Part shown: positions 17,582 through 26,175 of the stretch, piece by piece | Numbering within the stretch: the first letter of the stretch is position 1 | How the letters are laid out: each line of letters opens with the position of its first letter | Assembly (NCBI GenBank): GCA_937889015.1 | Contig: CALARR010000274.1 | Location: 6,420-70,419 of the forward strand | Reading direction: 5' to 3' | From: an uncultured Planctomycetales bacterium | Lineage (GTDB): Bacteria; Planctomycetota; Planctomycetia; Pirellulales; Thermoguttaceae | DNA: 64,000 bases | The notes under the pieces: generated by a model | What the model was told of the DNA's origin: nothing | Database searches by the model: none | Seen by the model: only the letters and a program-made list of their open reading frames with translations | Position numbers and translations under genes: made by a program

Positions 17582-19630
17582 ATGCCCACCGAGAACTGGC
17601 TGGCCAGCGAAAACAGCCCCTATCTCCTGCAACATGCCACGAACCCGGTCCCGTGGTACCCTTGGGGTCCGGTGGCCCTGGAGCGCGCCCGGGCCGAGAA
17701 CAAGCCGATCTTCCTTTCCATCGGCTATTCGGCCTGCCACTGGTGCCACGTGATGGCCCACGAGAGTTTCGAGGACCCGCGCATCGCGGAGATCCTCCGC
17801 CAGGGGTTCATCAGCATCAAGGTTGACCGGGAAGAGCGGCCGGAACTGGACCATCTCTACATGCAGGCGGTGCAGATCATGACCGGCCGCGGTGGTTGGC
17901 CGCTGTCGGTCTTTCTCACGCCGGAGTTGGAGCCCTTCTACGGCGGCACCTATTGGCCACCGCGATCGCGACACGGTCTGCCCGGCTTCGATCAGGTGTT
18001 GCAGGCCGTGACGGAGGCCTGGCAGCATCGGCAGTCCGACGTGCGCCAGCAGGGTCAACAACTGATCCAAACGCTCACAGAGAGCATGCCGTTGCCGGGC
18101 ACGATGGCCGCCCTGGACGATCGCCCTCTGGCCATCGCCCAAGCGGCGCTGCACCAGGCCTTCGACCCGCAGGAGGGCGGGTTCGGCTCCGCTCCCAAGT
18201 TCCCTCCCGCCCTGAGCCTGCGACTCCTGCTGCGTCGCTGGCTGCGGTCGAAAGACAGCCAGGCCTTGTCCATGGTCCGCACGACCTTGGACCACATGGC
18301 TGCCGGCGGGATGTACGATCAACTCGGCGGCGGATTCCACCGCTACAGCGTGGACAGCCGCTGGCTCGTGCCCCACTTCGAGAAGATGCTCTATGACAAT
18401 GCGGCCCTGGCCGAGTGCTATCTCGAAGCCTGGCAGGCGACCGGCCACGAGCCCTACGCGCGCATCGTGCGCGAGACTTTGGACTACGTGCTGCGCGACA
18501 TGACCGATCCTCAAGGCGGCTTCTACAGTGCCGAAGACGCCGACAGCCAAGGCCACGAAGGCCAGTTCTATCTCTGGACCCCGGAGGAAGTCGCCGCTCT
18601 GCTCGGCCCGCAGCACGCCGCAGCCTTCTCGGCCTTCTACGATGTCACACGCCAGGGAAACTTCGAAGGCCGCAACATCCTGCACTGCGAACCGAACGCC
18701 GCGCAGACCGGCCTGACCGCCGACCTGATTGCCGATCGGGCGCGGCTGTTGGCCGCACGCAGCCAGCGCGTGCGCCCGGCCTGCGACGACAAGGTCCTCG
18801 TTAGTTGGAATGGCCTGATGATCGCCGCTCTCGCCCGAGCCGGAGTCGCTCTGGACGAACCCCGTTACACCGAGGCCGCCGCTCGCGCGGCGCGCTTCCT
18901 CCTCGATCACCTGCGCGATCCGCGCGGTCATCTGTTCCACTACTGGCGCCGCGGCCGGGCCCAGGGCGCGGCCTACTTGGACGACTACGCGGCCCTGGCC
19001 AATGCCCTGGTCGGCCTCTACGAGGCAGGGCGGCACGAGTCCTGGATCGACGAGGCTGTGGCCCTCACCGACCAGATCCTGCAGCGATTCGCCGATCCCG
19101 ATGCCAGCGGGTTCTTCTATGCCAGCCACGACCACCAACCCTTGCCGGTGCGACACAAGGATCTCTTCGACAGCGCGGTGCCCAGCGCGACGGGCCTGGC
19201 CGTGACGCTCTTGCTGCGCCTGGGCCGACTCTGCCAGCGGAGCGACTATCTGGCGGCGGCGGAAGAGACGTTGCACGCACACCGGTCGCTGCTGGAACGG
19301 GCCCCACAGGCCATGGGCCAGATGCTCCTGGCCCTCGATCTCCATTTGGGACCGGTCCAAGAGGTCGTGATCCTGGCCGACCACGAGCCCACGGCCCAGG
19401 CCTTGCAGCACGAGTTCCATCGCCGGTTTCTGCCCCACGCCATCCTCGCCCTGCGTTGCGTGGATTCAACGGCTGACCAGCAACGACCTGTCCTGCGGCA
19501 CGCCTTCCAGGGCAAACAGCTCTCGGGCCAGGACGCTGCCTTGTTCCTCTGCCAAGGCTTCGCCTGCCAGGCCCCGGTCGTCGGCTTCCAAGAGGCCGCG
19601 GCCGCCCTGGACCGCCTGGCAAGTGATTGA
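17582..19630 (+). CDS. DUF255 / YyaL-type thioredoxin-domain protein (SPATA20-like)
   Basis: The 682-residue product has the full family layout. The N-terminal DUF255 thioredoxin-like domain (~1-165) has the signature NPVPWYPWGPVA and the redox-type motif C-H-W-C-H-V-M. A long alpha/alpha-barrel resembling N-acylglucosamine 2-epimerase or cellulase toroids follows (for example GGMYDQLGGGFHRYSVD and PHFEKMLYDNA). The length is usual for the family. GAGG nine bases upstream supports ATG 17582. The biochemical role of these widespread cytoplasmic proteins is unsettled. It is convergent with hrpB, 44 bases apart. Confidence 0.9.
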   Translation: MPTENWLASENSPYLLQHATNPVPWYPWGPVALERARAENKPIFLSIGYSACHWCHVMAHESFEDPRIAEILRQGFISIKVDREERPELDHLYMQAVQIMTGRGGWPLSVFLTPELEPFYGGTYWPPRSRHGLPGFDQVLQAVTEAWQHRQSDVRQQGQQLIQTLTESMPLPGTMAALDDRPLAIAQAALHQAFDPQEGGFGSAPKFPPALSLRLLLRRWLRSKDSQALSMVRTTLDHMAAGGMYDQLGGGFHRYSVDSRWLVPHFEKMLYDNAALAECYLEAWQATGHEPYARIVRETLDYVLRDMTDPQGGFYSAEDADSQGHEGQFYLWTPEEVAALLGPQHAAAFSAFYDVTRQGNFEGRNILHCEPNAAQTGLTADLIADRARLLAARSQRVRPACDDKVLVSWNGLMIAALARAGVALDEPRYTEAAARAARFLLDHLRDPRGHLFHYWRRGRAQGAAYLDDYAALANALVGLYEAGRHESWIDEAVALTDQILQRFADPDASGFFYASHDHQPLPVRHKDLFDSAVPSATGLAVTLLLRLGRLCQRSDYLAAAEETLHAHRSLLERAPQAMGQMLLALDLHLGPVQEVVILADHEPTAQALQHEFHRRFLPHAILALRCVDSTADQQRPVLRHAFQGKQLSGQDAALFLCQGFACQAPVVGFQEAAAALDRLASD

Positions 19631-19674
19631 TCCCACGTGGCCTCCACGATGCCCCATCTGCGTGACGCGATGCA

Positions 19675-22218
19675 CTACCCCTTCCGCTTCGGCCGCCGCT
19701 CGGCCGTGGCCTGATAGGGATCTTCTGGCCAGGCGTGTTTGGGGTAACGGCGCCGCAGATCCTTGCGCACCTGGTGATAGGTATTCTTCCAGAAGCTGGC
19801 CAGGTCGTCGGTCACCTGTTGCGGACGCTGATTCGGGGCCAGCAGGTGCAGGAGCACAGCGACGCGACCGCGTGCCACGCGCGGCGTCTCCAGCAGCCCG
19901 AAAACCTCCTGGATCCGCACCGCCAGCACCGGCGGTTTGCCCGGCTCGTAGTGGAGCTTGATCCGGCTGCCGCTGGGGACTTCGATCCGCTCGGGCGCGT
20001 CGCGTTCTACGGCCAGGCGTTGTTGCGGGGTGAGCAAGCCCTGGATGGCGGCCAGCCAAGGTGCCTTGCGCAGCTCGGCGAACGAGCGGCAACCGTGGCA
20101 GACTGTTCCCAGCAGCGCGCACAATCCGTCGGCATTCAACGCCGGCAGATCCAATTCCGGCATCCACTGGGCCAGGCAACGCACGCGGTTCACAAGATCG
20201 GCGGTCTCCGGATCGTCCCACGGAAAAACAGCCTCCAGCGACTCCGCCGCCGCCCGGGCCAGGATCTCCGCCACCTCGTGTCCATAGGGCAGGGCGTCGG
20301 GGGTCTCTTCCAGCAGCAGGTCCTCCCAATAGACTCGCCGCCGCGCGATCACGCGTTGCGTCTGTTCGTCGAACTCCACCTCGCGGCGCTGCGTCAGGTG
20401 CTCGGCCGGCAGCCACTCGCGCCGCACGGCCGAGGCCATGCGCACCACCGCCTCCGACGCCCCTCCTTCCACGTCCACGGCCAGATACAAAGGCGCGTCG
20501 CGCACCGCGCTGCCGTCGGCCTGGCGCACGCCGCGCGCGCCCACCATCCGTCCCGCTCGGCTGCCCGCATGGCTGCGCCGCACCAGGCGATCGGGAAAGG
20601 CCGCCAGCAGGGCGCGCATTACGGCCTCGTCGGCTTCGCACGGGCTTGTGTCGCCAGGGCAATCCAGCCGCTTGACCTCGCGCACCAGTTGATCGGCCGC
20701 GTGCAGCACGAAGCGCGCCGCCGAGCGGTGCAGGCGTCCCGCGCGCGTGTCCAGCCGGCCTGTCTGCTCGAAGGTCTCCAAGGCGGCCAGGCGATCCAGC
20801 AAGTCCGACTCCGATACGCCCGGCAGCGCCTGCCGCCGGCCAGGCGGACCTTCCTCGCGCGCGAAAGGATCGCGCTCCGCCAACAACGCAGCGCCCAAGG
20901 CCACCGCTCGCGTCTGCCCCAGCCGGCGGCCTTCCAGCAGCATTCGCCCCAGTCGTGGACTGACCGGCAATCGGACCATGGCGCGCCCCACTGCCGTGAT
21001 CGCTCCGGCCGCGTCCAACGCATCCAGTCGCTTCAGCAGCGTTTCCGCCTGACGTACGGCAGATGCGGCCGGCGGTTCAAACCAGGGAAGGCGTCCCAGA
21101 TCGCTCTCTCCCCAACTCCGCAATTGGAGCACCAGGCCCGACAGATCCAGACGCCCAATCTCCGGCTGGTCATGGTCCGGCCGGTGTCGCTGGGTGCGCT
21201 CGGGCCACAGGCGCAGGCACACGCCCGGCCCTGTCCGACCGGCTCGGCCGGCGCGCTGCTGGGCCGAGGCCTGTGAAACCCGCACCAATTGCAGCCGGTC
21301 CATTCCCAAGTGCGAATCGAAGAGCAGCGCGCGCGCCAGGCCCGTGTCGACCACGCCGCGGACGCCCTCGATGGTGATCGAGGTCTCGGCCACATTGGTG
21401 GCCAGCACGATCTTGCGCCGCGCTTGGGGGGTCATCACCGCATCCTGCTCCTCGGCCGGCAGATCGCCGTACAGCGGCATGATCGCCAGGTCGCGCGCCG
21501 CCGCCAGCGGTTCCAGGCGGCGCGCCGTTCGGCGGATCTCACCCACGCCGGGCAGAAAGACCAATACGTCACCCGGCGTGCGGTCGAGGATCCGCCGCAC
21601 GCCCTCCGCGGCCCGATCGGCGACAGGACGGCTCTCCCAACCTTCGAGATAGGAGGTCTCCACCGGATACAGTCGCCCTTCGCTCTGGACCACCGGGCAG
21701 CCGTCCAGATAGCGCGCGATGGGTTCGGCAGCGAGCGTGGCCGACATCACGACCAGCTTCAACTCCGGTCGCACGGTGGTCTGCACGTGCCGCGTCATGG
21801 CCAAGGCCAGGTCGCTGTTCAGACTCCGCTCGTGGAATTCGTCGAAGACCAGCACCCCCACCGATTCCAGAAACGGATCGTCCTGCAGCATGCGAAGCAG
21901 AATGCCTTCGGTGACCACCAGAATCCGCGTTTGGCGACTCAGGCAACGGTCGAACCGCACCTGATAGCCCACCTCGTCGCCCAGACGTCCACCGCGTTCA
22001 AAGGCCATGCGCCGGGCGCAGGCTCGGGCCGCCAGACGCCGCGGCTGCAGGACGACGATCGTCCCCCGACTGGCTAGCCCGGCATCCAGCACGGCCGGCG
22101 GCACGCGCGTCGTCTTGCCAGCCCCTGTCGGCGCGCGCAGCACCACGGCCGGGGCCCGGCGCAGGGCCCCGAGCAGCTCGGGCAAGACGGCATCGATAGG
22201 CAGCGGAACCAGCGGCAT
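19675..22218 (-). CDS. hrpB: ATP-dependent helicase HrpB
   Basis: Starting at ATG 22218 the protein has 847 residues, normal for HrpB. It carries Walker A (APTGAGKTT), the DEAH-type box in its HrpB form D-E-F-H-E-R, SATL, and the later helicase motif QRAGRAGRTGPGVC. The C-terminal HrpB-specific domain ends in WPEDPYQATAERRPKRKG. A TTG 33 bases further upstream is an alternative start; neither has a clear ribosome binding site. The family is a DEAH-box NTP-dependent RNA/DNA helicase with poorly defined cellular role in most bacteria. Confidence 0.92.
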   Translation of the reverse strand: MPLVPLPIDAVLPELLGALRRAPAVVLRAPTGAGKTTRVPPAVLDAGLASRGTIVVLQPRRLAARACARRMAFERGGRLGDEVGYQVRFDRCLSRQTRILVVTEGILLRMLQDDPFLESVGVLVFDEFHERSLNSDLALAMTRHVQTTVRPELKLVVMSATLAAEPIARYLDGCPVVQSEGRLYPVETSYLEGWESRPVADRAAEGVRRILDRTPGDVLVFLPGVGEIRRTARRLEPLAAARDLAIMPLYGDLPAEEQDAVMTPQARRKIVLATNVAETSITIEGVRGVVDTGLARALLFDSHLGMDRLQLVRVSQASAQQRAGRAGRTGPGVCLRLWPERTQRHRPDHDQPEIGRLDLSGLVLQLRSWGESDLGRLPWFEPPAASAVRQAETLLKRLDALDAAGAITAVGRAMVRLPVSPRLGRMLLEGRRLGQTRAVALGAALLAERDPFAREEGPPGRRQALPGVSESDLLDRLAALETFEQTGRLDTRAGRLHRSAARFVLHAADQLVREVKRLDCPGDTSPCEADEAVMRALLAAFPDRLVRRSHAGSRAGRMVGARGVRQADGSAVRDAPLYLAVDVEGGASEAVVRMASAVRREWLPAEHLTQRREVEFDEQTQRVIARRRVYWEDLLLEETPDALPYGHEVAEILARAAAESLEAVFPWDDPETADLVNRVRCLAQWMPELDLPALNADGLCALLGTVCHGCRSFAELRKAPWLAAIQGLLTPQQRLAVERDAPERIEVPSGSRIKLHYEPGKPPVLAVRIQEVFGLLETPRVARGRVAVLLHLLAPNQRPQQVTDDLASFWKNTYHQVRKDLRRRYPKHAWPEDPYQATAERRPKRKG

Positions 22219-22326
22219 GGACACAACCGGGAAACAGGCAACGGCGAGCAACTCGCCTTAGTCCCCAGTATAGACGCCCACCGCCAATCCCTGAAGCCGA
22301 TGCGCGACGCGCAAGCCCGGGCGGAT

Positions 22327-23838
22327 TCAGCCCGGCTGCGCAAGAGTTTCGCCCACCAGCCGGCCGCTGGTCAGGGCCCACGCGATGTGCAGGCCGTGCC
22401 CCCACAGCACCTGGCCGCCCAGGCCGTTCTGCCCCACGGCATACAGGCCGGCAATCGGTTCGCCGGCCGCGTCAAGAACCTGCAACCGCGGATTCACGGC
22501 CGCCCCGCCCTCAGTCGTGGTGAAATAGGCCTTGGCCGGACCGAGCAGGCACCAGGGACCGCGCGCCAGCGGCGGCACGCGCTCGATTCGCCCCTGCGGA
22601 TCGGCCGCCTCTCCTGTGGCAAACCGGTTGAACTGCTCCACCGTCGCGCGCAGCGTCTCGCCAGGCAGCTTCCGTGCCGCCGCCAGCCCTTCCAGGCTCT
22701 CGGCCGTGGTCGTCACGTCGGGCCGCATGCGCCGATAGTCGCGTACGTAGGCATAAGCCACCTCCGGGGCCGTCGAGATGAAGTGCGGCCAGCGGCTGTA
22801 GCGTTCCACCAGCCGGCCGTCGAGCAACAGGTAAGCGATCTTGCCCGGCTGGCGCGCGATGGCGATCTCCCGATCCGGCGAAACGGACTCATTGCAGAAT
22901 CGCTGCCCCTCGCTGTTGACCAGGATCGCCCCGTCATCGAACAGGGCATTCTCCGGATGCTGCCAGGTGACCAGCAGACGCTTGATCATCCGCGTCAGCA
23001 CCCACTGCGGCACCCACGGCAGACCCAGGCCCATGATCCGCGCGATCGGGCCGCTGGCGGGCAGCAGTTGTGTAAAGGGCTTGCGCGGCGGCGGCACGAA
23101 ACGCAACTCCGGGCCGTAGGTCACGTCCATATTGACTAGGGCCGCCCCCGCCTCTTCCGCCAGCCGGTGCCCGTCACCCGTGGAATAGACATTGATGCCC
23201 TCAATGCACGCAAACTGAGGGCCTTTGAAACGCGCAATCAGTTCCGCCGAGTTGGCATAGTCACCGGCGGCCAGGACCACGCCGCGCCGAGCACGGAACG
23301 TCACATGCTGTCCGGCAAGCAATGCCTCGACGCCTGTAACGCGCGCCTGCTGCCTGGTCAGACCCTCCACCGCCGCGTTGCACAAGATGACGCCCCCATG
23401 ACGCAACAGGTGGCTCTGCAGCACGGCGATGTAGGCCTTCGCGTTGGGCACCACGTTGTGCATCCGCGGAACGCGATTGGGCGGCTCGGGACTGGGCCCG
23501 TGAAAACGCAACCCGAGCCCCAACAGCCAATCCAACGTCTCGGCCGCATGGCCCAGAAAGTGCCGTCGCAGCACAGCGTTGTTGCGTCGCTGGATCTCCG
23601 CCGGGCCAAACCGCGCGGCGTCGGCATCGTGGTCATCTGGGTTGTCGTCGATCTGCGCGCGGCGCTGCTGCGGCGTGCGGTTGGCCGTGAACGATCCGAC
23701 GGCAATTCCGGTCGTGCCGCCCAACGCCGCGCACTTCTCCAGCACCAGCACCGCAAGACCCCGCTGGGCAGCGCTCACCGCCGCGGCCAGGCCGCTTCCG
23801 CCGCCGCCGACTACGATCACGTCGTATGCGTCCTTCAT
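22327..23838 (-). CDS. FAD-dependent oxidoreductase, fumarate-reductase/ketosteroid-dehydrogenase-like
   Basis: ATG 23838, with GGGGAG six bases upstream, gives 503 residues. The N-terminus is a dinucleotide-binding fold (DVIVVGGGGSGLAAA, then VLVLEKCAALGGTT). The middle is a substrate-cap region, and the C-terminus has the FAD-closing motif YAVGQNGLGGQVLWGHG. The architecture matches the succinate dehydrogenase/fumarate reductase flavoprotein-like family that includes 3-oxosteroid dehydrogenases and urocanate reductases. The substrate cannot be assigned. hrpB lies 108 bases downstream on the same strand. Confidence 0.85.
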   Translation of the reverse strand: MKDAYDVIVVGGGGSGLAAAVSAAQRGLAVLVLEKCAALGGTTGIAVGSFTANRTPQQRRAQIDDNPDDHDADAARFGPAEIQRRNNAVLRRHFLGHAAETLDWLLGLGLRFHGPSPEPPNRVPRMHNVVPNAKAYIAVLQSHLLRHGGVILCNAAVEGLTRQQARVTGVEALLAGQHVTFRARRGVVLAAGDYANSAELIARFKGPQFACIEGINVYSTGDGHRLAEEAGAALVNMDVTYGPELRFVPPPRKPFTQLLPASGPIARIMGLGLPWVPQWVLTRMIKRLLVTWQHPENALFDDGAILVNSEGQRFCNESVSPDREIAIARQPGKIAYLLLDGRLVERYSRWPHFISTAPEVAYAYVRDYRRMRPDVTTTAESLEGLAAARKLPGETLRATVEQFNRFATGEAADPQGRIERVPPLARGPWCLLGPAKAYFTTTEGGAAVNPRLQVLDAAGEPIAGLYAVGQNGLGGQVLWGHGLHIAWALTSGRLVGETLAQPG

Positions 23839-24006
23839 GCGGTTCTCCCCAACTCTGCGCGATGCGTTGTCTGCAGGTCTATTGAGTGCCAGAAGCGCAA
23901 CGTCGCAACGATCGCACCCGCGGCGCCAGCAAACCGGCCTCACGACGCTGCGCACTTGAGATGCAATGGACACGCGCAGGCCGGAGCCAGGCCAAGGGCC
24001 CCATGT

Positions 24007-24029
24007 TGACGTTTTTTTTCCCAACGTCA
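24007..24029. promoter_or_regulatory. Inverted repeat with T-rich centre
   Basis: TGACGTT (24007-24013) and AACGTCA (24023-24029) are perfect 7-base arms around a mostly T spacer. It lies about 170 bases upstream of the FAD oxidoreductase start. It could be a protein-binding dyad; no regulator can be named. Confidence 0.3.
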
Positions 24030-24197
24030 GAGTGGCGTATCCAGGCCAGACGACGGCCTCGATTCTAGGATCGCCGCAGGGGCTTTGGCACTTGGAACTT
24101 GGATAGAATCCGTCGCCCGCTTTGTACTTTCCGCCCATCCAGCTTTGTCGCAATTACGCATGCCTAGTTAACCACCCTCTATGCCGCCCCAGGCGGG

Positions 24198-24215
24198 TTG
24201 TCGTAAACACGACAA
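24198..24215. promoter_or_regulatory. Inverted repeat about 80 bases upstream of the chemotaxis operon
   Basis: TTGTCGT (24198-24204) and ACGACAA (24209-24215) are perfect arms with a four-base loop. Position suggests an operator or a small hairpin in the leader; the binding factor is unknown. Confidence 0.35.
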
Positions 24216-24297
24216 ATCGGCCCTGCCCGCTTGACCTATGCTCGAACATGTGAGTCGCGGTAAGTCCTTTCAGTATAACCTGACCTAGCTAGCCATC

Positions 24298-24660
24298 ATG
24301 GACCACCCCGCCGAATCTAGTGGCCCTTCCAGTCCTCAGTGCATGCACTGGGTGATTCAGGGGGACCTTCTGGTGGATCGCGCGGCACAGCTGCACGCCG
24401 AGGCCCTGACGTTTTCGCAGGGCGACAGCGATCTGGTTGTGGACGGCCAGGGCGTCACGGCGATGGATGTGTCGACTCTGCAAATCCTTTGGGCGTTGCA
24501 CGATGCGTTGACCGTCCGCGGACGCGGCTTCCGGTTGGATCGCCCCTCTCCGCAGATGTGTCAGGCGATGCTCGTGGCTGGCTGTGGCGACTGGTTGCAG
24601 CGTGTTGAGGTCCGCACGGAAGGATCGCTCCCAACGGGCGAATCGTCGCCTGCTGAATAG
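24298..24660 (+). CDS. STAS-domain protein, first gene of the chemotaxis operon
   Basis: The 120-residue protein has a single STAS-like domain (~18-108): a beta strand (HWVIQGDLLVDRAAQL), then LVVDGQGVTAMDVSTLQILWALHDAL, in which the D-x-S-T-L-Q pattern matches the region phosphorylated in SpoIIAA-type anti-anti-sigma factors. It starts the operon, 47 bases before the MCP-like gene. STAS proteins in chemotaxis clusters are known from several phyla but their role is mostly undefined. It may relay a switch signal or link to the next gene product; this is inference. Confidence 0.8.
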   Translation: MDHPAESSGPSSPQCMHWVIQGDLLVDRAAQLHAEALTFSQGDSDLVVDGQGVTAMDVSTLQILWALHDALTVRGRGFRLDRPSPQMCQAMLVAGCGDWLQRVEVRTEGSLPTGESSPAE

Positions 24661-24707
24661 ATCGCATATCCCGGTTCGTCCTCCCTGCCCGCCGAAAGAG
24701 AGCATCC

Positions 24708-25775
24708 ATGATCGACGCGCCTTCCTCCGAAAGAGCCGCTTCTGCGGCCTGTATCGATCGCCCGTCGCAGGCCGCATCGCCGAGGAGTTCCCTCTCCCCG
24801 CTGGCTGCGGAGTTGAACTCCTGCCTTCCGGTGCTGCCGGTGATGGCCTTGCAGTTGCGCAATACGGTTCGGGAGGTCGAGGACGCCGTGGTGGGCGTTT
24901 GCGGCAGTTTCCAGGAAATCGCCCGCCGCGCTCGCGAGGTGGTCAGCTCCGGCGTTCTGTGTTGCGCCGCGTCCGGTCCCGGACAGGGCGGCACCGGAGT
25001 CGAACGCCTGATCGAAGACACACGGCAGACCATGGGTCGATTGCTGCAGCGGATCGAGCAGAGCAGCCAAGTCTCCGCAGCCACGGTCAGTCGCCTGCAG
25101 GAGATCGAGAAGCGGATGCAGGGCGTGCACGAGACCCTGGCCGAGATCGATCGGATATCCGCCCAGGCCCGCCTGCTGGCGTTCAACGGACAATTGGAGG
25201 CGGCGCGCGCCGGCGAGTACGGCGCCGCCTTCGGAATCGTGGCCACCGAAACGGCCAAGATGGCTCAGCACACGGTAGACGCCAGCAAGTCGATCCGCGC
25301 CATGATCGACACGCTCTCGACCAACATCACCAGCGGGGCCGCCGAGTTGCGCCATCGCGTCGAACTAGACCAGCAGGAAGTCGCCGGAAGCCGCAGCGAG
25401 GTCACGCAGTCGCTGGACGCCCTGGCCGGTCTGCACACCAAGTTTTGTCGTGCCGTGGAAGAAACCAAGACCAACAGCGTGCAGATCGGCGAGGACATTT
25501 CGCAGGCCGTCGTGGCCATGCAGTTCCAGGACGCGATGAGTCAGCGCATGGAACACGTAGCCCACACGCTGGAGGAGATCCACGGCTGCCTGCAGGCGCG
25601 CCTGACCCAGGTCGACAGACAAGATCCGGCGGCAGACGCACCAGCCCCGCACGATTGGAGCGAACGGATGCGCGACCGATACACGATGGCCAACGAACAC
25701 AGAACGCTGGCCGCGCACTTGGGGGGCCCAGGCTCTCGCGACGAGGCCGTGGGTGACAACGTGCAATTGTTCTGA
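24708..25775 (+). CDS. Soluble MCP-like signalling protein (no TM segments)
   Basis: The 355 residues contain no TM helix. The central coiled coil (~140-210) has a degenerate form of the receptor hairpin: AEIDRISAQARLLAFNGQ followed by EAARAGEYGAAFGIVATE, against the canonical [32 protein letters not shown] of the MCP downstream. Near residue 270 it has QFQDAMSQRMEHV, a Phe-Gln-Asp motif seen in some cytoplasmic MCP-like proteins and in CheZ-type helices. The C-terminus ends in a short flexible tail. It sits 16 bases before cheY. It may be a cytoplasmic receptor or a phosphatase-like partner of CheY; the latter is speculative. Confidence 0.75.
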   Translation: MIDAPSSERAASAACIDRPSQAASPRSSLSPLAAELNSCLPVLPVMALQLRNTVREVEDAVVGVCGSFQEIARRAREVVSSGVLCCAASGPGQGGTGVERLIEDTRQTMGRLLQRIEQSSQVSAATVSRLQEIEKRMQGVHETLAEIDRISAQARLLAFNGQLEAARAGEYGAAFGIVATETAKMAQHTVDASKSIRAMIDTLSTNITSGAAELRHRVELDQQEVAGSRSEVTQSLDALAGLHTKFCRAVEETKTNSVQIGEDISQAVVAMQFQDAMSQRMEHVAHTLEEIHGCLQARLTQVDRQDPAADAPAPHDWSERMRDRYTMANEHRTLAAHLGGPGSRDEAVGDNVQLF

Positions 25776-25791
25776 GAAGAGGAGTGTGCCC

Positions 25792-26157
25792 GTGTCCAAA
25801 ATGGTCTTAGTGGTCGACGACTCGACCTCGATGCGGCAGATGGTCTCCTTCACCATGAAGGAAGCCGGCTTCGAGGTGCTGGAAGGTTCCAACGGCCAGG
25901 ACGCCTTGGCCCAACTCAACGGGCACAAGGTCCACCTGGTGATCACCGACCTGAACATGCCGGTGATGGACGGTATGAGCCTCATCCGCCAACTCCGCAC
26001 GCGGCCGGACTTCAAATTCACGCCCATCCTCATGCTCACCACCGAGTCGCAGGAGAGCAAGAAACAGGAAGGCAAAGCCGCCGGCGCCACGGGCTGGATC
26101 GTCAAGCCGTTCCGCCCCGAGCAGTTGCTGCAAGTCGTGTCCAAGGTCGTGCACTGA
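25792..26157 (+). CDS. cheY: Chemotaxis response regulator CheY
   Basis: GTG 25792 with GAGGAG seven bases upstream yields 121 residues, a single receiver domain. Acidic pocket D9-D10, phospho-acceptor D53 (ITDLNMPVMDG), the conserved Thr in MLTTES and Lys in IVKPF are all present. There is no output domain. It is phosphorylated by CheA encoded 18 bases downstream and, by family knowledge, acts on a flagellar or other motor; no motor gene is in this window. Confidence 0.93.
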   Translation: MSKMVLVVDDSTSMRQMVSFTMKEAGFEVLEGSNGQDALAQLNGHKVHLVITDLNMPVMDGMSLIRQLRTRPDFKFTPILMLTTESQESKKQEGKAAGATGWIVKPFRPEQLLQVVSKVVH

Positions 26158-26175
26158 GCAGAGGAGTCGTTGGCC

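Larger units (their letters stand above)
23839..24297. other. 459-bp divergent intergenic region before the chemotaxis operon
   Basis: This separates the FAD oxidoreductase (-) from the chemotaxis operon (+). No coding frame is supported. It holds two clear inverted repeats (24007-24029 and 24198-24215), a TTGACC at 24231 without a matching -10 box and a TATAAC at 24274 without a good -35 box. No sigma-28-type flagellar promoter is evident. Confidence 0.5.

Noticed and set aside
17444..19438. 664-codon open frame on the minus strand
   Set aside because: It is antisense to the complete YyaL-type gene.
24198..24297. Sigma-28 flagellar promoter for the che operon
   Set aside because: No TAAA plus GCCGATAA-like pair at the right spacing is present.
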